Shown: piece after piece, positions 35,477 through 44,743 of the stretch
How the letters are laid out: the number at the start of each line of letters is the position of its first letter
Position numbering within the stretch: position 1 is the first letter of the stretch
Origin: Candidatus Pelagibacter sp. IMCC9063
GTDB lineage: Bacteria > Pseudomonadota > Alphaproteobacteria > Pelagibacterales > Pelagibacteraceae
Assembly: GCF_000195085.1 (NCBI RefSeq)
Contig: NC_015380.1
Coordinates: forward strand, 482,001-546,000
Direction of reading: 5' to 3'
DNA: 64,000 nucleotides
Made by a program: the position numbers and the translations under genes
The notes under the pieces: model-generated
What the model was told of the DNA's origin: nothing
The model's database searches: none
The model's input: only the letters and a program-made list of their open reading frames with translations

Positions 35477-36272
35477 ATAATTTTAGCTTTTAATTTTTTT
35501 ACCACGTTCAGCACAGCCTGAACAGGGTTCTTTCTCTGCTCTAAAGAGCTTGATATTGCTTTACAAAGTGCTGAACCAACTACTAATCCGTCCGCTTTTT
35601 TTAAAGAACCAATCGTTTTTTCTGTTATTCCAAAACCAATTACTACAGTTTGTTTTGGATTAATTTTTTTAATTTTAGAATAATTTTTTAAGATTACTTT
35701 AGGAGACACCTTTAGTTTTTCACCTGTCGTAGATAGCATACTAATATAGTACACCATATCGTGCGAATCTTTTAAAATCTGTCTCATCCTTGTAGCTGAT
35801 GTAGTGGGAGATAAAAGTTGAATAAAATTAATTGATTGTTTTTTGCATTTAACAGAAAAGACTTTGTTTTCAGGCCAAGGTAAATCAACTACGATTAATC
35901 CATCCACACCTGATTGTTTACATTCACGTAAAAAAGTATTTTCTCCTTGCTGGTAAATATTATTATAATATCCCATTAATATTACAGGCTTTGTGTTTTT
36001 GTTTTTTTAAACTGTTTTACGATTTGAAAAATATCTTTGATTTTAATCCCGTTTTTAATAGCTCGGTATGCACTACTTTGTATTTGTCCGCCGTCTGCTA
36101 CAGGGGTATTATGCGGAATTCCAACTTCAATAATATCTACAAATGGTGCGATGGCATTTAAAATTTCTAATGATTTTTTCTTAGTATTGTCACCTGCCAC
36201 CGTATAAGTGAGCAAAGCAGGTCTTTTTTCATTTTTGCATTTCTCAAAAGCTATCCTAATGTTTGATTTCAT
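35473..36272 (-). pseudogene. trpA: Tryptophan synthase alpha subunit, frameshifted
   Basis: Both halves of TrpA are present in different frames. The first (36272-35982) contains VDIIEVGIPHNTPVADGGQI with catalytic Glu and Asp, and stops at TQSL. The second continues KPVILMGYYNNIYQQGE, GVDGLIVVDLPWPE, VGSALCKAI to the end at 35473. One extra A in the run complementary to T7 at 36002-36008 (or T5 at 35996-36000) gives one full frame of normal length. It overlaps trpB by ATGA and accD by ATGA, as in an intact operon. Either real loss or a base missed in sequencing. Confidence 0.9.
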
Positions 36273-37503
36273 TTAAAAAACCCAAGTCTCTTTTTAATAA
36301 TAGCCCTATCTTTTTTGGCATCTCCACAGCTATTTACACAAATGATTGTATTTTTGTTTAGTTTGGGAGCAATTTTAATTGCTTCTGCGAAAGCATGAGA
36401 TGGCTCTAAAGAAGGGGATAGATTTTCTAATTTTGAAACTAGCTTATATGCCTGGAGTGCCTCTTCATCTGTTGCGGAAGTATACCTCGCTCTTCTGGCA
36501 TCTTTTAAAAAACAATGCAGTGGGGAAATACCAGGATAGTCTAGACCCGCACTTATAGAAGATGTTTCCCCAATCTGCCCATCTTTATCTTGAATTACAT
36601 ATTGAGCAGCGCCATGCAAAATTCCAATTTTAGAACCATTGGTGAGAGGTGCTGCATGAAGCTTACTTTTCTTTGGGCCACCAGCCTCCACCCCAACAAA
36701 CTCTACTTGTTGTTTGTTATAGTCCATAAATTCATTCCAAAATCCAGCAGCGGAGCTTCCACCACCTACACAATTAATTAATTTTAATTTTTTTGGAATC
36801 TGTCCAAATTCTTTATTCATTTGAATAATAAGTTCTCTTGATATTTGAGCCGTACTCCAAGCGCATATTTTAATAAAAATATTAGGCCCAACGGTGCTTC
36901 CTACTGCCATATGAGTAGTGTCACAATTAGAAACCCAATATCTCATACACTCGCTAACGGCATCAACTAATGTCTGGCTGCCTGAATATACTGGAATTAT
37001 TTCGGCACCATTTTTTCTGATAGCATCACAGTTTGGTTTTTGACGTATAATATCCTTAGCTCCCATAAAGATCTTACATTTAAGACCAAATTTCTTTGCA
37101 GCCATACTAAGCATTTTCCCAGCATACCCAGCACCAGTATCTCCAACAATATATTTTTTACCAGCACGTTTGCAAATAAGAGCATGCACTACCGCATTGT
37201 AAATTTTATGAGCACCACCATTCGCTTCAGAAACTACCTTTGCATATATTTGAGCTCCACCTAGATGATTTGTTAAATGATTTAATTTGACAAAAGGAGT
37301 AGGGGCACCAACGTAATTTTTAAAATAAAAATCCCGCTTTTGAATAAATTTTTTATCATAACGCAGTTTTGCAAACAGGTTAGTAAGATCCTCAATTGGT
37401 TTTTTTAAAGTTTCCGGTATGAAATTTCCACCAAACTTTCCACCATATAAGTAATGCTTATCATGCTGATCTATGATGGGAATTTTTTTTTTATTTTAAG
37501 CAT
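36269..37503 (-). CDS. trpB: Tryptophan synthase beta subunit, start region unclear
   Basis: PLP enzyme joining indole and serine. From codon 37483 on the frame reads HDKHYLYGGKFGGNFIPETL, then VSEANGGAHKIYNAVVHALI (shifted from the usual GAHKxN PLP-lysine region) and later VGGGSSAAGF for phosphate binding. The usual ATG would be at 37503, overlapping the trpF stop, but it is out of frame unless the T10 run at 37483-37492 had one more base. The alternative is an ATT start at 37483. The body of the gene is intact. Confidence 0.85.
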
Positions 37504-38107
37504 ATTTTTTAACTTCTTCCATAAACTTTTCAATTTTCTCTAGATCTTTTATTCCCGGTTCAGATTCTAATCCACTTGAAATATCTAATTTAGATGTAAA
37601 TTGCAAAGCTTGATGAGCATTATGAATATTAATTCCCCCTGCTAAAAAATAAGATGTAATATTTCGATTATCTAATAAATTGAAGTTAAATAACTCAGAA
37701 TTCTCCATTGCAGGGGTATCCAGTAGCAATTCATCTGCATCCGGGTAGGAGTCAAGTTGTTGTAAATCCTCCTCTGACCCTATCTTAATTGCTTTAATTA
37801 TTTTTAGATTAGATCTTTTTTTTATTTCTAGTATTCTTTGATTAGTTTCAGATCCGTGTAATTGTAAAAAGTCGATACTACCTTTGATAATATCAATTAC
37901 AGTATCGTCTGGATTGACTGTTACCGCAACTTTGTATGCTTCAAAATGAGATATTTCTTCCATTAATTCTACTAGTTTGTAGGGAGAAATATTTCGGGGG
38001 CTTTTTGAATAATCACAAACAAATCCTAAATATTTTGCACCAGAATCTACAGACATTTTAATTGCATTGTAATCTCTCAATCCACATATTTTAATAGTAG
38101 ATGTCAT
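37496..38107 (-). CDS. trpF: Phosphoribosylanthranilate isomerase
   Basis: Third tryptophan-pathway enzyme, a 203-residue TIM barrel. Seen: KICGLRDYNAIKMSVDSGA with the catalytic Cys near residue 8, FLQLHGSE, LLLDTPAMEN (catalytic Asp), FLAGGINIHNAHQA and the end LDISSGLESEPGIKD. Intact, unlike trpA. It starts directly after the pyrF stop. Confidence 0.95.
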   Translation of the reverse strand: MTSTIKICGLRDYNAIKMSVDSGAKYLGFVCDYSKSPRNISPYKLVELMEEISHFEAYKVAVTVNPDDTVIDIIKGSIDFLQLHGSETNQRILEIKKRSNLKIIKAIKIGSEEDLQQLDSYPDADELLLDTPAMENSELFNFNLLDNRNITSYFLAGGINIHNAHQALQFTSKLDISSGLESEPGIKDLEKIEKFMEEVKKYA

Positions 38108-38809
38108 TTACTGTAGAGAGGTAATTAATTTTTGAATATTTTTTTTGATATTGCCATTGGTTATACTTCTTCCAATTACAATTTCTGTTGCACCGTTTTG
38201 AAAAGCTTGAGAGGGTGTCATAATTCTTTGTTGATCCCCCTTAGAATCTCTTTCTAATCGTATCCCAGGAGTAACGATCTGCATTTTTTTACAGATAGTT
38301 TTTATAGATTTCACTTCATGGCCCGAACATACAATTCCATCTAGTTTAGCCTTTTTTGCCAGAGACACTTGTTGTATGACAATTTTTTCAATTGATTTGG
38401 TATGCCCTGTTTGCTTAATGGATTTTTCAGAAAACGAAGTAAGGACAGTAACTGCTAAGATTTTTAATTTTTTATTAGTTTTTGCCGCCGCTTGTTTTGC
38501 AGCTTGCATCATTTTCATTCCACCTGAGGCATGAATAGTTAAATAGCGCACATTAGTTAAATCCTTAAGGGAGTGGATAGAAGATGCCACCGTATTTGGT
38601 ATATCTTTCAATTTTAGATCTAACCAAATCACATGATGCTTTGGTAATTTAGAGATAAAACCTCTTCCATGCTTAGAATTAAAAAATTCAAGACCAAATT
38701 TATAGCCAATATTTAATGGGGTATTTTTAGTTAATCTTATTATCTTTTTTATCTTAGATAGACTGGAAGTATCGCAGGCAATAAAGATAGTATTATTTTT
38801 TTTGATCAA
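38108..38809 (-). CDS. pyrF: Orotidine 5'-phosphate decarboxylase
   Basis: Last step of UMP synthesis. A 233-residue barrel with FIACDTSSL near the start, the catalytic DxKxxD cluster in WLDLKLKDIPNT, ILAVTVLTSF, and VTPGIRLER near the end. Its ATG overlaps the ihfB stop by four bases. Pairing of pyrF with trpF here makes a mixed biosynthetic run. Confidence 0.95.
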   Translation of the reverse strand: MIKKNNTIFIACDTSSLSKIKKIIRLTKNTPLNIGYKFGLEFFNSKHGRGFISKLPKHHVIWLDLKLKDIPNTVASSIHSLKDLTNVRYLTIHASGGMKMMQAAKQAAAKTNKKLKILAVTVLTSFSEKSIKQTGHTKSIEKIVIQQVSLAKKAKLDGIVCSGHEVKSIKTICKKMQIVTPGIRLERDSKGDQQRIMTPSQAFQNGATEIVIGRSITNGNIKKNIQKLITSLQ

Positions 38810-39111
38810 TTATTAATCTCTTCGTTGATATTAATGTTTAATAGCTTGGAGCTTTTCCAACTTATCTTTCGTTTAGCAGGGACTTCAACAGATTCTCCAG
38901 ATTTAGGATTACGTGCTGTCCTTGGCTTTGTAGCTTTAGTTTTTAACATTCCAAAACCTCTTATTTCAACATTGTGCCCAGAAGCTAATTGATTGGACAG
39001 ATATTTAAAAATCCCTTCTACAGTTTTTTCTATATCAGCGTTTAAAATTTTTGGATATTTAGATTGTAACTCTTGAATGAGTTCTTTTTTAACAAAAGTC
39101 TTCTTTTCCAT
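38806..39111 (-). CDS. ihfB: Integration host factor subunit beta
   Basis: DNA-bending HU/IHF family protein of 101 residues. The family signature reads EIRGFGMLKTKATKPRTARN with the conserved PKSGE turn. Position directly after rpsA, as in most proteobacteria, supports IHF-beta over HU. Confidence 0.93.
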   Translation of the reverse strand: MEKKTFVKKELIQELQSKYPKILNADIEKTVEGIFKYLSNQLASGHNVEIRGFGMLKTKATKPRTARNPKSGESVEVPAKRKISWKSSKLLNININEEINN

Positions 39112-39175
39112 TAAGACTAGAATAGCCTATTGATTATAAAGAATAAAGTAAGAAAAAGGAGATTGGTTAAGAAGT

Positions 39176-40873
39176 TTACTTATCTTCTTTTTTCTTAAGA
39201 GCAGTTCCAAGAATATCAGCAAGAGAACTTCCTGAGGTAGCCGATCCATACTTTTCTACCGCTTCCTTTTCTTGCTGCTTTTCAAGTTCTTTAATAGATA
39301 GCTTCAATTTCCTTTGACTTAGATTAAGATCTGCAATCATTGCATCTAGAGAATCCCCAGGAGCAAAACGGTTTGGTCTTTGGTCTGCCTTATCTAAAGC
39401 AATGTCTGCTTTTTTGATAATAGTTTGAAATCTTTCTTCTCCAACATTTACTTTAATAGCATTGTCTAACACTTCAGCAACACGAACCGTAAGAACATCT
39501 CCTACTTTCTTGTCATCAAAGAAGTTGAAAGGATCTTTTTTAAGAGCTCTTATAGAGCCGTTTATTTTGTCATCTTTAATATCTATAATTTTTACCTTAA
39601 CCTCATCTCCTTTGTTGTAATTCTCAAGATCTTTAGAGGTCTCAGCAAATGATATTTGTTTATAGTGTACAAAAATATCGATATCGTTATCTCCTGTATT
39701 CAGGAATAAACCAAAGTCTTGTTTGTTCACTACTTTTGTATCCGCAATGGTACCAACTGGATATTTGGAAAGAAAGCTTTCCATCGGATTTGGCTGCGTA
39801 TCTTTATAGCTAAAACTAATTTTTCTCTTTTCTGTATCTACTTCTTTTAATCTAACTTTAGCAACATCACCCACTTTAAATATTGATTTTGGATTTACAT
39901 TTTTTTGCATATGCTTCATTTCACTAGAATGAATTAAGCCAACCACTCCTTCATCAATTTCAGCGAAAGCACCAAAGTCAGAAAGTTTAGTAATTTTCAC
40001 ATCGTAGTCCGATCCTACTTGGTACTTTTCACCAATAGTTATAAATGGATCTGGCAACATTGCTTTAATTGAAAGACTAATTCTTTTTGTCTCTAGGTCT
40101 ATGTCAATGATTTGAACCTTGACCGTATCACCCACACTAAACATTTCATTTAAGTTTGATATTTTTAAATGACTAACTTCACTGGAGTGAAGTAAGCAGT
40201 CTAAGTTTTCAATACTAACAAATAGTCCGTAGGAAGTAATTGCTTTAACATTTCCTTCAACGATATCGTTTAATTTGTATTTTGAAATAACCTGATCTTT
40301 ATTTTGATTCTTAACTTCTTCTAGGATAGCTCTTCTAGAACTAATCACGTTCATTCTAACGTTATCAATTTTAATGATATAAAATTCTAAAGGTTTGTTA
40401 ATAAACTCACTTGGACTTTTGATTGGGCGGTCACTTAGTTGAGAAGAAGGACAAAATGTGAATATTCCGAAAATCTCTACTATAAATCCACCCTTAACAG
40501 AATTTTTTACTAAGCCAGAGACTTTTTCCTTATCGGTAAATGCATCTTCAATTTTTTTCCACGATTTAGCTCTTCGAGCTTTTTCAACACTTAGTACAAT
40601 GTCTCCAACCTTATTTTCTACTCTTTCAACATAAACCTCTAGCTCGCCATCAACTGCCAGATTATCCAGCTCTTCCTTAGAGAGTTCGGACTTGTCAATC
40701 ATTCCAGACGACTTTCCTTTTACATCAATGGTAATAAATTTATCTTCAATTTTCTCAACTCGACCTTTTATAATAGTGTTTTCTTGAACAGTTCTTTGAG
40801 ATAAGTCGTCGTTTAGCAAGGCTTCTAATTCAGCATTACTTTCGTTGTAAACTTTTAGCGGTTGTTGTATCAA
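39176..40873 (-). CDS. rpsA: 30S ribosomal protein S1
   Basis: RNA-binding ribosomal protein that captures mRNAs, important where Shine-Dalgarno sites are weak. The 565 residues hold six S1 repeats; clear ones begin GLFVSIENLDCLLHSSEVSH and FGAFAEIDEGVVGLIHSSEM. The lysine-rich end contains ADILGTALKKKEDK. Its ATG overlaps the aroA-cmk stop (ATGA at 40870-40873), and ihfB follows 64 bases after. Confidence 0.97.
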   Translation of the reverse strand: MIQQPLKVYNESNAELEALLNDDLSQRTVQENTIIKGRVEKIEDKFITIDVKGKSSGMIDKSELSKEELDNLAVDGELEVYVERVENKVGDIVLSVEKARRAKSWKKIEDAFTDKEKVSGLVKNSVKGGFIVEIFGIFTFCPSSQLSDRPIKSPSEFINKPLEFYIIKIDNVRMNVISSRRAILEEVKNQNKDQVISKYKLNDIVEGNVKAITSYGLFVSIENLDCLLHSSEVSHLKISNLNEMFSVGDTVKVQIIDIDLETKRISLSIKAMLPDPFITIGEKYQVGSDYDVKITKLSDFGAFAEIDEGVVGLIHSSEMKHMQKNVNPKSIFKVGDVAKVRLKEVDTEKRKISFSYKDTQPNPMESFLSKYPVGTIADTKVVNKQDFGLFLNTGDNDIDIFVHYKQISFAETSKDLENYNKGDEVKVKIIDIKDDKINGSIRALKKDPFNFFDDKKVGDVLTVRVAEVLDNAIKVNVGEERFQTIIKKADIALDKADQRPNRFAPGDSLDAMIADLNLSQRKLKLSIKELEKQQEKEAVEKYGSATSGSSLADILGTALKKKEDK

Positions 40874-42843
40874 TATTTTTTACTCTGAACCTTTCTTATT
40901 AATCTTTGTATTTTTACAAAGGTAGATCTTATATTGCGTCCTGTATTATTAATCAAGACAGAGTCTTTAGTTTTAACTAAAGGACTATTAGACCTGTTTT
41001 TGTCTATATAGTCTCTATTAGCAACAGTTTTTAGCACTTCCTTAAAAGTAATATCTTTGTTTTTTGATTTTAATTCTAAGAATCTTCTCTGAGCCCGCAT
41101 TTTTAATGGAGCATCTATATAAATTTTTAGATCTGCACTTTGAGCAACTTTCGAGTTAATGTCTCTACCGCTTACGAATACATGTTGGTAAGGATTATTA
41201 AAAATTATATTCCTTTGAACAGGCAATAGAGCGGACCTGATTTTTGGTATTTTTGCAATTGTAGATACAAGTTTATTTATTTTTTGACCATGTAAACTCG
41301 GAGATTGTAGCTGCTTTAACGTTATTGTTTGAGCAATTGCTATCAATTTTTTTACATTTATTTTCTTACTATTTTGATCAAGATGTTTTTTTGCAAGAAA
41401 TCGATATAGCAAACCAGAATCTAAAAATAAGCTATTTTTTATTTTAGAAACTGCATATTTTGCTACAGAAGTTTTTCCGGACCCTACCGGACCATCCATA
41501 CCAATAACAATTTGTTTAAATTTTTTATTTTTTATTTTTTGAATATCATTCAAAAAACTAGGATAACTGACATTGGCAGAATCAAAATCTTTAATTAAAA
41601 TTCTTTTTGTAGACACCATGGCCAAGATAGCAAAACTTAAGGCAATCCTATGGTCTTTGTAGCTATCAATTGTAATTAGTTTGTTCGAGTAAAACTCTTC
41701 ACCAAGGCCCAAGATAGTCATGTCATTATTTTTTCTTTTAGTTGTTATGCCAATTTTTTTTAAGTTGTTTTCCATGGCTAAAAGTCTGTCTGACTCTTTA
41801 ATTCTTAATTCTTCAAGATTAGGAAAAAAAGTCTCTCCATTCGCAAAAGAAGCGGCAATCATTAAAATAGGAACTTCATCAATAATATTAGGAATAATTT
41901 TTTTATTCACTTTAATTCCTTTTAGCAAAGAGGACTTTATTTGTATTGTTCCCACTGTTTCTCCATGCTGTTTTTTTTTATTTACTATTTTAATAAAACC
42001 ACCCATTTTTTTTAATATATTTAAAAAACCAATCCTTTTAGGATTGAGCAAAACATTAGGCAGGGAAAGACTGCTATTTTTGCTTAGCAAGGCAAGAACA
42101 ATTAAAAATGCAGCAGAAGAAGGATCTCCTGGAACTACATATTTTTTTTCTGCTTTGAGGAATTGCTTTCCTCGAATTTTAATTATTTTAGAATTTTTTT
42201 TATTTTTTATTTTAATAGGGTATCTTAAGTATTGAAGCATCAGTTCTGTATGATCTCTTTGAAGATTGGGAGCCTTAATAGTTGTTATGCCATGACTATT
42301 CATTCCAGCCAAAATACAAGCAGATACCATTTGTGCAGATGGCTTATTGACCATCAGTTCAGATTGAGCAGAATCTGGATATCCTGTGATTTGTATAGGT
42401 AAATAGTTTTTATTTTTTGGATGAAATAGTGCAAAAAATTTTTCCATTAAAGGAATAATTCGCATAGGTCTTTTGGATAAAGACTGATCACCTATTAGTT
42501 TTACATCCACTTCTGACGTTGCCAGCAAGCCAGTGAGCAATCTTAATGTAGTTCCGCTATTATTAAAATTAATAATTCCTTTAAATTTTTTAAAACCAAT
42601 GCCAAGTCCGAAAATACGATAATGGTTATGGTTTATTTTGTGAATTTGAACTTTAAGTTTTTTTATAGCTGCAATCGCAGTTTGGACATCCTCTCCACCG
42701 GAGATATTGTGTACATCTGAAATTCCATAGCTTTGTGAAAGAATTATAACTGATCTGATCCCAATGGATTTGTCACCGGGCAAATGTACTGTTCCATTAA
42801 TAGAAATGTTATTTGAAGGTAAAAACCACTTTTTATTTGCCAT
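40870..42843 (-). CDS. Fused EPSP synthase (AroA) - cytidylate kinase (Cmk)
   Basis: One uninterrupted 657-codon frame. Residues 1 to about 435 are 3-phosphoshikimate 1-carboxyvinyltransferase of the shikimate pathway: LPGDKSIGIRS, NNSGTTLRLLTG, GDPSSAAFL, RIKESDRL and KDHRIALSFAI. From about 441 comes cytidylate kinase, which phosphorylates CMP/dCMP: P-loop DGPVGSGKTSV (450-460), LDSGLLYRF, and VSGRDINSKVAQSADLKIYI. The linker is only a few residues (IKNKKFKQ). Genes aroA and cmk are usually separate neighbours before rpsA. Confidence 0.93.
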   Translation of the reverse strand: MANKKWFLPSNNISINGTVHLPGDKSIGIRSVIILSQSYGISDVHNISGGEDVQTAIAAIKKLKVQIHKINHNHYRIFGLGIGFKKFKGIINFNNSGTTLRLLTGLLATSEVDVKLIGDQSLSKRPMRIIPLMEKFFALFHPKNKNYLPIQITGYPDSAQSELMVNKPSAQMVSACILAGMNSHGITTIKAPNLQRDHTELMLQYLRYPIKIKNKKNSKIIKIRGKQFLKAEKKYVVPGDPSSAAFLIVLALLSKNSSLSLPNVLLNPKRIGFLNILKKMGGFIKIVNKKKQHGETVGTIQIKSSLLKGIKVNKKIIPNIIDEVPILMIAASFANGETFFPNLEELRIKESDRLLAMENNLKKIGITTKRKNNDMTILGLGEEFYSNKLITIDSYKDHRIALSFAILAMVSTKRILIKDFDSANVSYPSFLNDIQKIKNKKFKQIVIGMDGPVGSGKTSVAKYAVSKIKNSLFLDSGLLYRFLAKKHLDQNSKKINVKKLIAIAQTITLKQLQSPSLHGQKINKLVSTIAKIPKIRSALLPVQRNIIFNNPYQHVFVSGRDINSKVAQSADLKIYIDAPLKMRAQRRFLELKSKNKDITFKEVLKTVANRDYIDKNRSNSPLVKTKDSVLINNTGRNIRSTFVKIQRLIRKVQSKKY

Positions 42844-42891
42844 TTAGAGTAGAATTATATAAACGCACAGCTAATAATACAAATTAATAAT

Positions 42892-43179
42892 ATGGCAGAT
42901 AAAAATTGGGGAATAAAAATATTTTGCGAGTGTGGAGCTAAATATTATTCCATGAATAAAAAAGATAATATTGCCTGCCCAACTTGTTCTGCCACGTATG
43001 TCCCAGAAGATATAAATGCAAAACCAAGCCCAGCAATAATACCGAAGCCAGAAGTTAAGAAAACTGATGAACTTGCAAATATAGATGATGCTCCAGACGA
43101 TTCATCAGATGATGACATTATAAGTTTAGATGATCAAAAAGAGATAGAGGAATCTGACGAAGAAAAAAAACCTGATTAA
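42892..43179 (+). CDS. FYDLN-acid / TIGR02300 family protein
   Basis: A 95-residue protein with an N-terminal zinc-ribbon-like half (FCECGAKYYSMNKKDNIACP and another CxxC) and a long acidic tail (DDSSDDDIISLDDQKE). This two-part layout defines the TIGR02300 family, seen almost only in alphaproteobacteria and usually next to aroA, as here (divergent). Function unknown. Confidence 0.88.
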   Translation: MADKNWGIKIFCECGAKYYSMNKKDNIACPTCSATYVPEDINAKPSPAIIPKPEVKKTDELANIDDAPDDSSDDDIISLDDQKEIEESDEEKKPD

Positions 43180-43955
43180 AACCTAAAGTTTCCGCCTAAA
43201 TAATATTTAATAGCATTTTTATCTTTAGAAATTTTTTCAGTTGTTCCTTCAACTAATATTTCACCACCTTTTATAATATAAGCTTTATCCAAAATATTTT
43301 CTATTGCCCAATAGTTATGATCAGTGATTAAAATAGAAAGGCCTGCCTTTTTTAATTCAAGAATAAAATCTTTTAAAGAATTGATAGACAGCGGGTCTAA
43401 GGCCGCACATGGTTCATCTAAAAGCAAAGTGGTTATATTGGGATTGCATATTCTTTGAAGGATAGAAACTTTTTTATATTCTCCTCCAGAAAGCAAATCT
43501 GCCTTAGTGTTTTTTAAATAAGATAGATCAAAATATCCAAGTAAACTCTCAATTTTTTGATTAATTTTTTCTTTATCTTTCATATGAAGTTCTAAAATTG
43601 CGTACAAATTATCTCCAGCGGTCATATTTCCAAAAAGCCCCTTATGCTGTTCTAATAAGCTTATTCCACCTAAACTTCTTAGGTGGATCGGAATATTATG
43701 TATCACGTTGTTATCAAAAATAATGCTTCCATGGTCTGGAAATATTTTTCCAATGATCAAATTAAATAAAGTTGTTTTTCCTGATCCGTTAGGACCTAGT
43801 AAACCTACGATTTTTCCAGCTTCTAAAGTTAAAGAAATATTTTTTAAAATAGGTCTGCTCCCAAGGGATTTAGAAACTCGCTTAACTTGAAGTGTTTTAT
43901 TTTTACTTTTATTTAAATCAAATACATTATTTTTATTTTTTTTGTTTTCTATAAT
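43176..43955 (-). CDS. lptB: LPS export ABC transporter ATP-binding protein LptB, start unclear
   Basis: ATPase that drives LPS from the inner membrane to the Lpt bridge. Visible: Walker A GLLGPNGSGKTTLFNL (around 43770-43815), Q-loop LLEQHKGLFGNMT, signature LLSGGEYKK, Walker B TTLLLDEPCAALDP, switch His in ITDHNYWAI. The frame has no ATG, GTG or TTG before the Walker A. Two explanations: ATT at 43955 as start (259 residues), or one missing base in the T9 run 43962-43970, which would join it to the 64-residue frame upstream for a 322-residue protein. Confidence 0.88.
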   Translation of the reverse strand: MIENKKNKNNVFDLNKSKNKTLQVKRVSKSLGSRPILKNISLTLEAGKIVGLLGPNGSGKTTLFNLIIGKIFPDHGSIIFDNNVIHNIPIHLRSLGGISLLEQHKGLFGNMTAGDNLYAILELHMKDKEKINQKIESLLGYFDLSYLKNTKADLLSGGEYKKVSILQRICNPNITTLLLDEPCAALDPLSINSLKDFILELKKAGLSILITDHNYWAIENILDKAYIIKGGEILVEGTTEKISKDKNAIKYYLGGNFRF

Positions 43956-44143
43956 ACTAAATTTTTTTTTAAAATAAAAGGCTTACTTTTTAAATTCTGT
44001 GTTGGTGTATTTTTAATTATTTTTTGCACAGGTAGTACAAATTTTTTTTCTAATATTAATATATTAGAATTTGTTCTTTTATTTATTTTAACAAAATTAT
44101 TTTTTGTCTCTATAGTGGCTTTAATAGATATTTTTTTTTTCAT
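43949..44143 (-). CDS. 64-codon frame between lptC and lptB (possible LptB N-terminus)
   Basis: Its ATG overlaps the lptC stop (ATGA at 44140-44143), the normal coupling for a next gene. It reads as a Lys/Asn-rich, probably disordered stretch (TIETKNNFVKINKRTNSN) ending KPFILKKNLVL at the T9 run. One added base turns the end into FILKKKFSIIENKK, in frame with LptB. It does not resemble LptA, which is expected at this place and is missing. Confidence 0.5.
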   Translation of the reverse strand: MKKKISIKATIETKNNFVKINKRTNSNILILEKKFVLPVQKIIKNTPTQNLKSKPFILKKNLVL

Positions 44144-44739
44144 TTAATTTTTTTTGCGATTACTCTATCTTTTGATGAATTCATAGTTGCTATAGTATTA
44201 TTCGTTATTGTATCAATTTCTATCTTATCACAATAAACAACATGAGATAAACCCATAGTTAAATCTTTCATCACTACAGATCCGGAAATAATAATAATAT
44301 TTTTTGAAGAAAAATGTACTGCTTTATTTGAGGTTATTAAGTAATTTTTATTCTTTATAGTCACATTTTTTTTATACGTTACTATATTTTTTTTTTTATC
44401 GAATATCCCGATTTTAGATTTAATTTCAATTAATGAGTTATCTTTTTTTAGTTTTGTTACAGAGTGGGGAGCAATTAAATTAATTAATTCTGGCTTATTT
44501 GAATCAAAAAAAGACTTTTTAGCTTTCGTAGTAAAAATTTGTCCCTGAGTATTCTGACTTTTGTATTCAACATTTGTGAAAGTGTTCTTATTTTTAATTT
44601 CTTGCTCTGTTTCTTTAAAAGGTAAGCTCTTTACTTTTATGGATCCTTCATTTTTCCCTGGAAGATAATAGTAGCTATAGAAAAAAATAAGAGAACTTAA
44701 GCAGAGTAGAATGATTTGAATTTTTCTACCAAATCTCAT
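44140..44739 (-). CDS. lptC: LPS export protein LptC
   Basis: Bitopic inner-membrane part of the Lpt bridge. The 199 residues begin with one membrane helix (IQIILLCLSSLIFFYSYYYL), followed by a beta-jellyroll region: FTNVEYKSQNTQGQIFTTKA and repeating strand patterns to KDRVIAKKIK. It starts four bases after the kdsD stop. Sequence is divergent, as is common for LptC; the context supports the call. Confidence 0.85.
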   Translation of the reverse strand: MRFGRKIQIILLCLSSLIFFYSYYYLPGKNEGSIKVKSLPFKETEQEIKNKNTFTNVEYKSQNTQGQIFTTKAKKSFFDSNKPELINLIAPHSVTKLKKDNSLIEIKSKIGIFDKKKNIVTYKKNVTIKNKNYLITSNKAVHFSSKNIIIISGSVVMKDLTMGLSHVVYCDKIEIDTITNNTIATMNSSKDRVIAKKIK

Positions 44740-44743
44740 GGGT

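Noticed and set aside
41720-42235. 171-codon plus-strand frame
   Set aside because: It lies wholly inside aroA-cmk on the opposite strand; the sense frame has all enzyme motifs.
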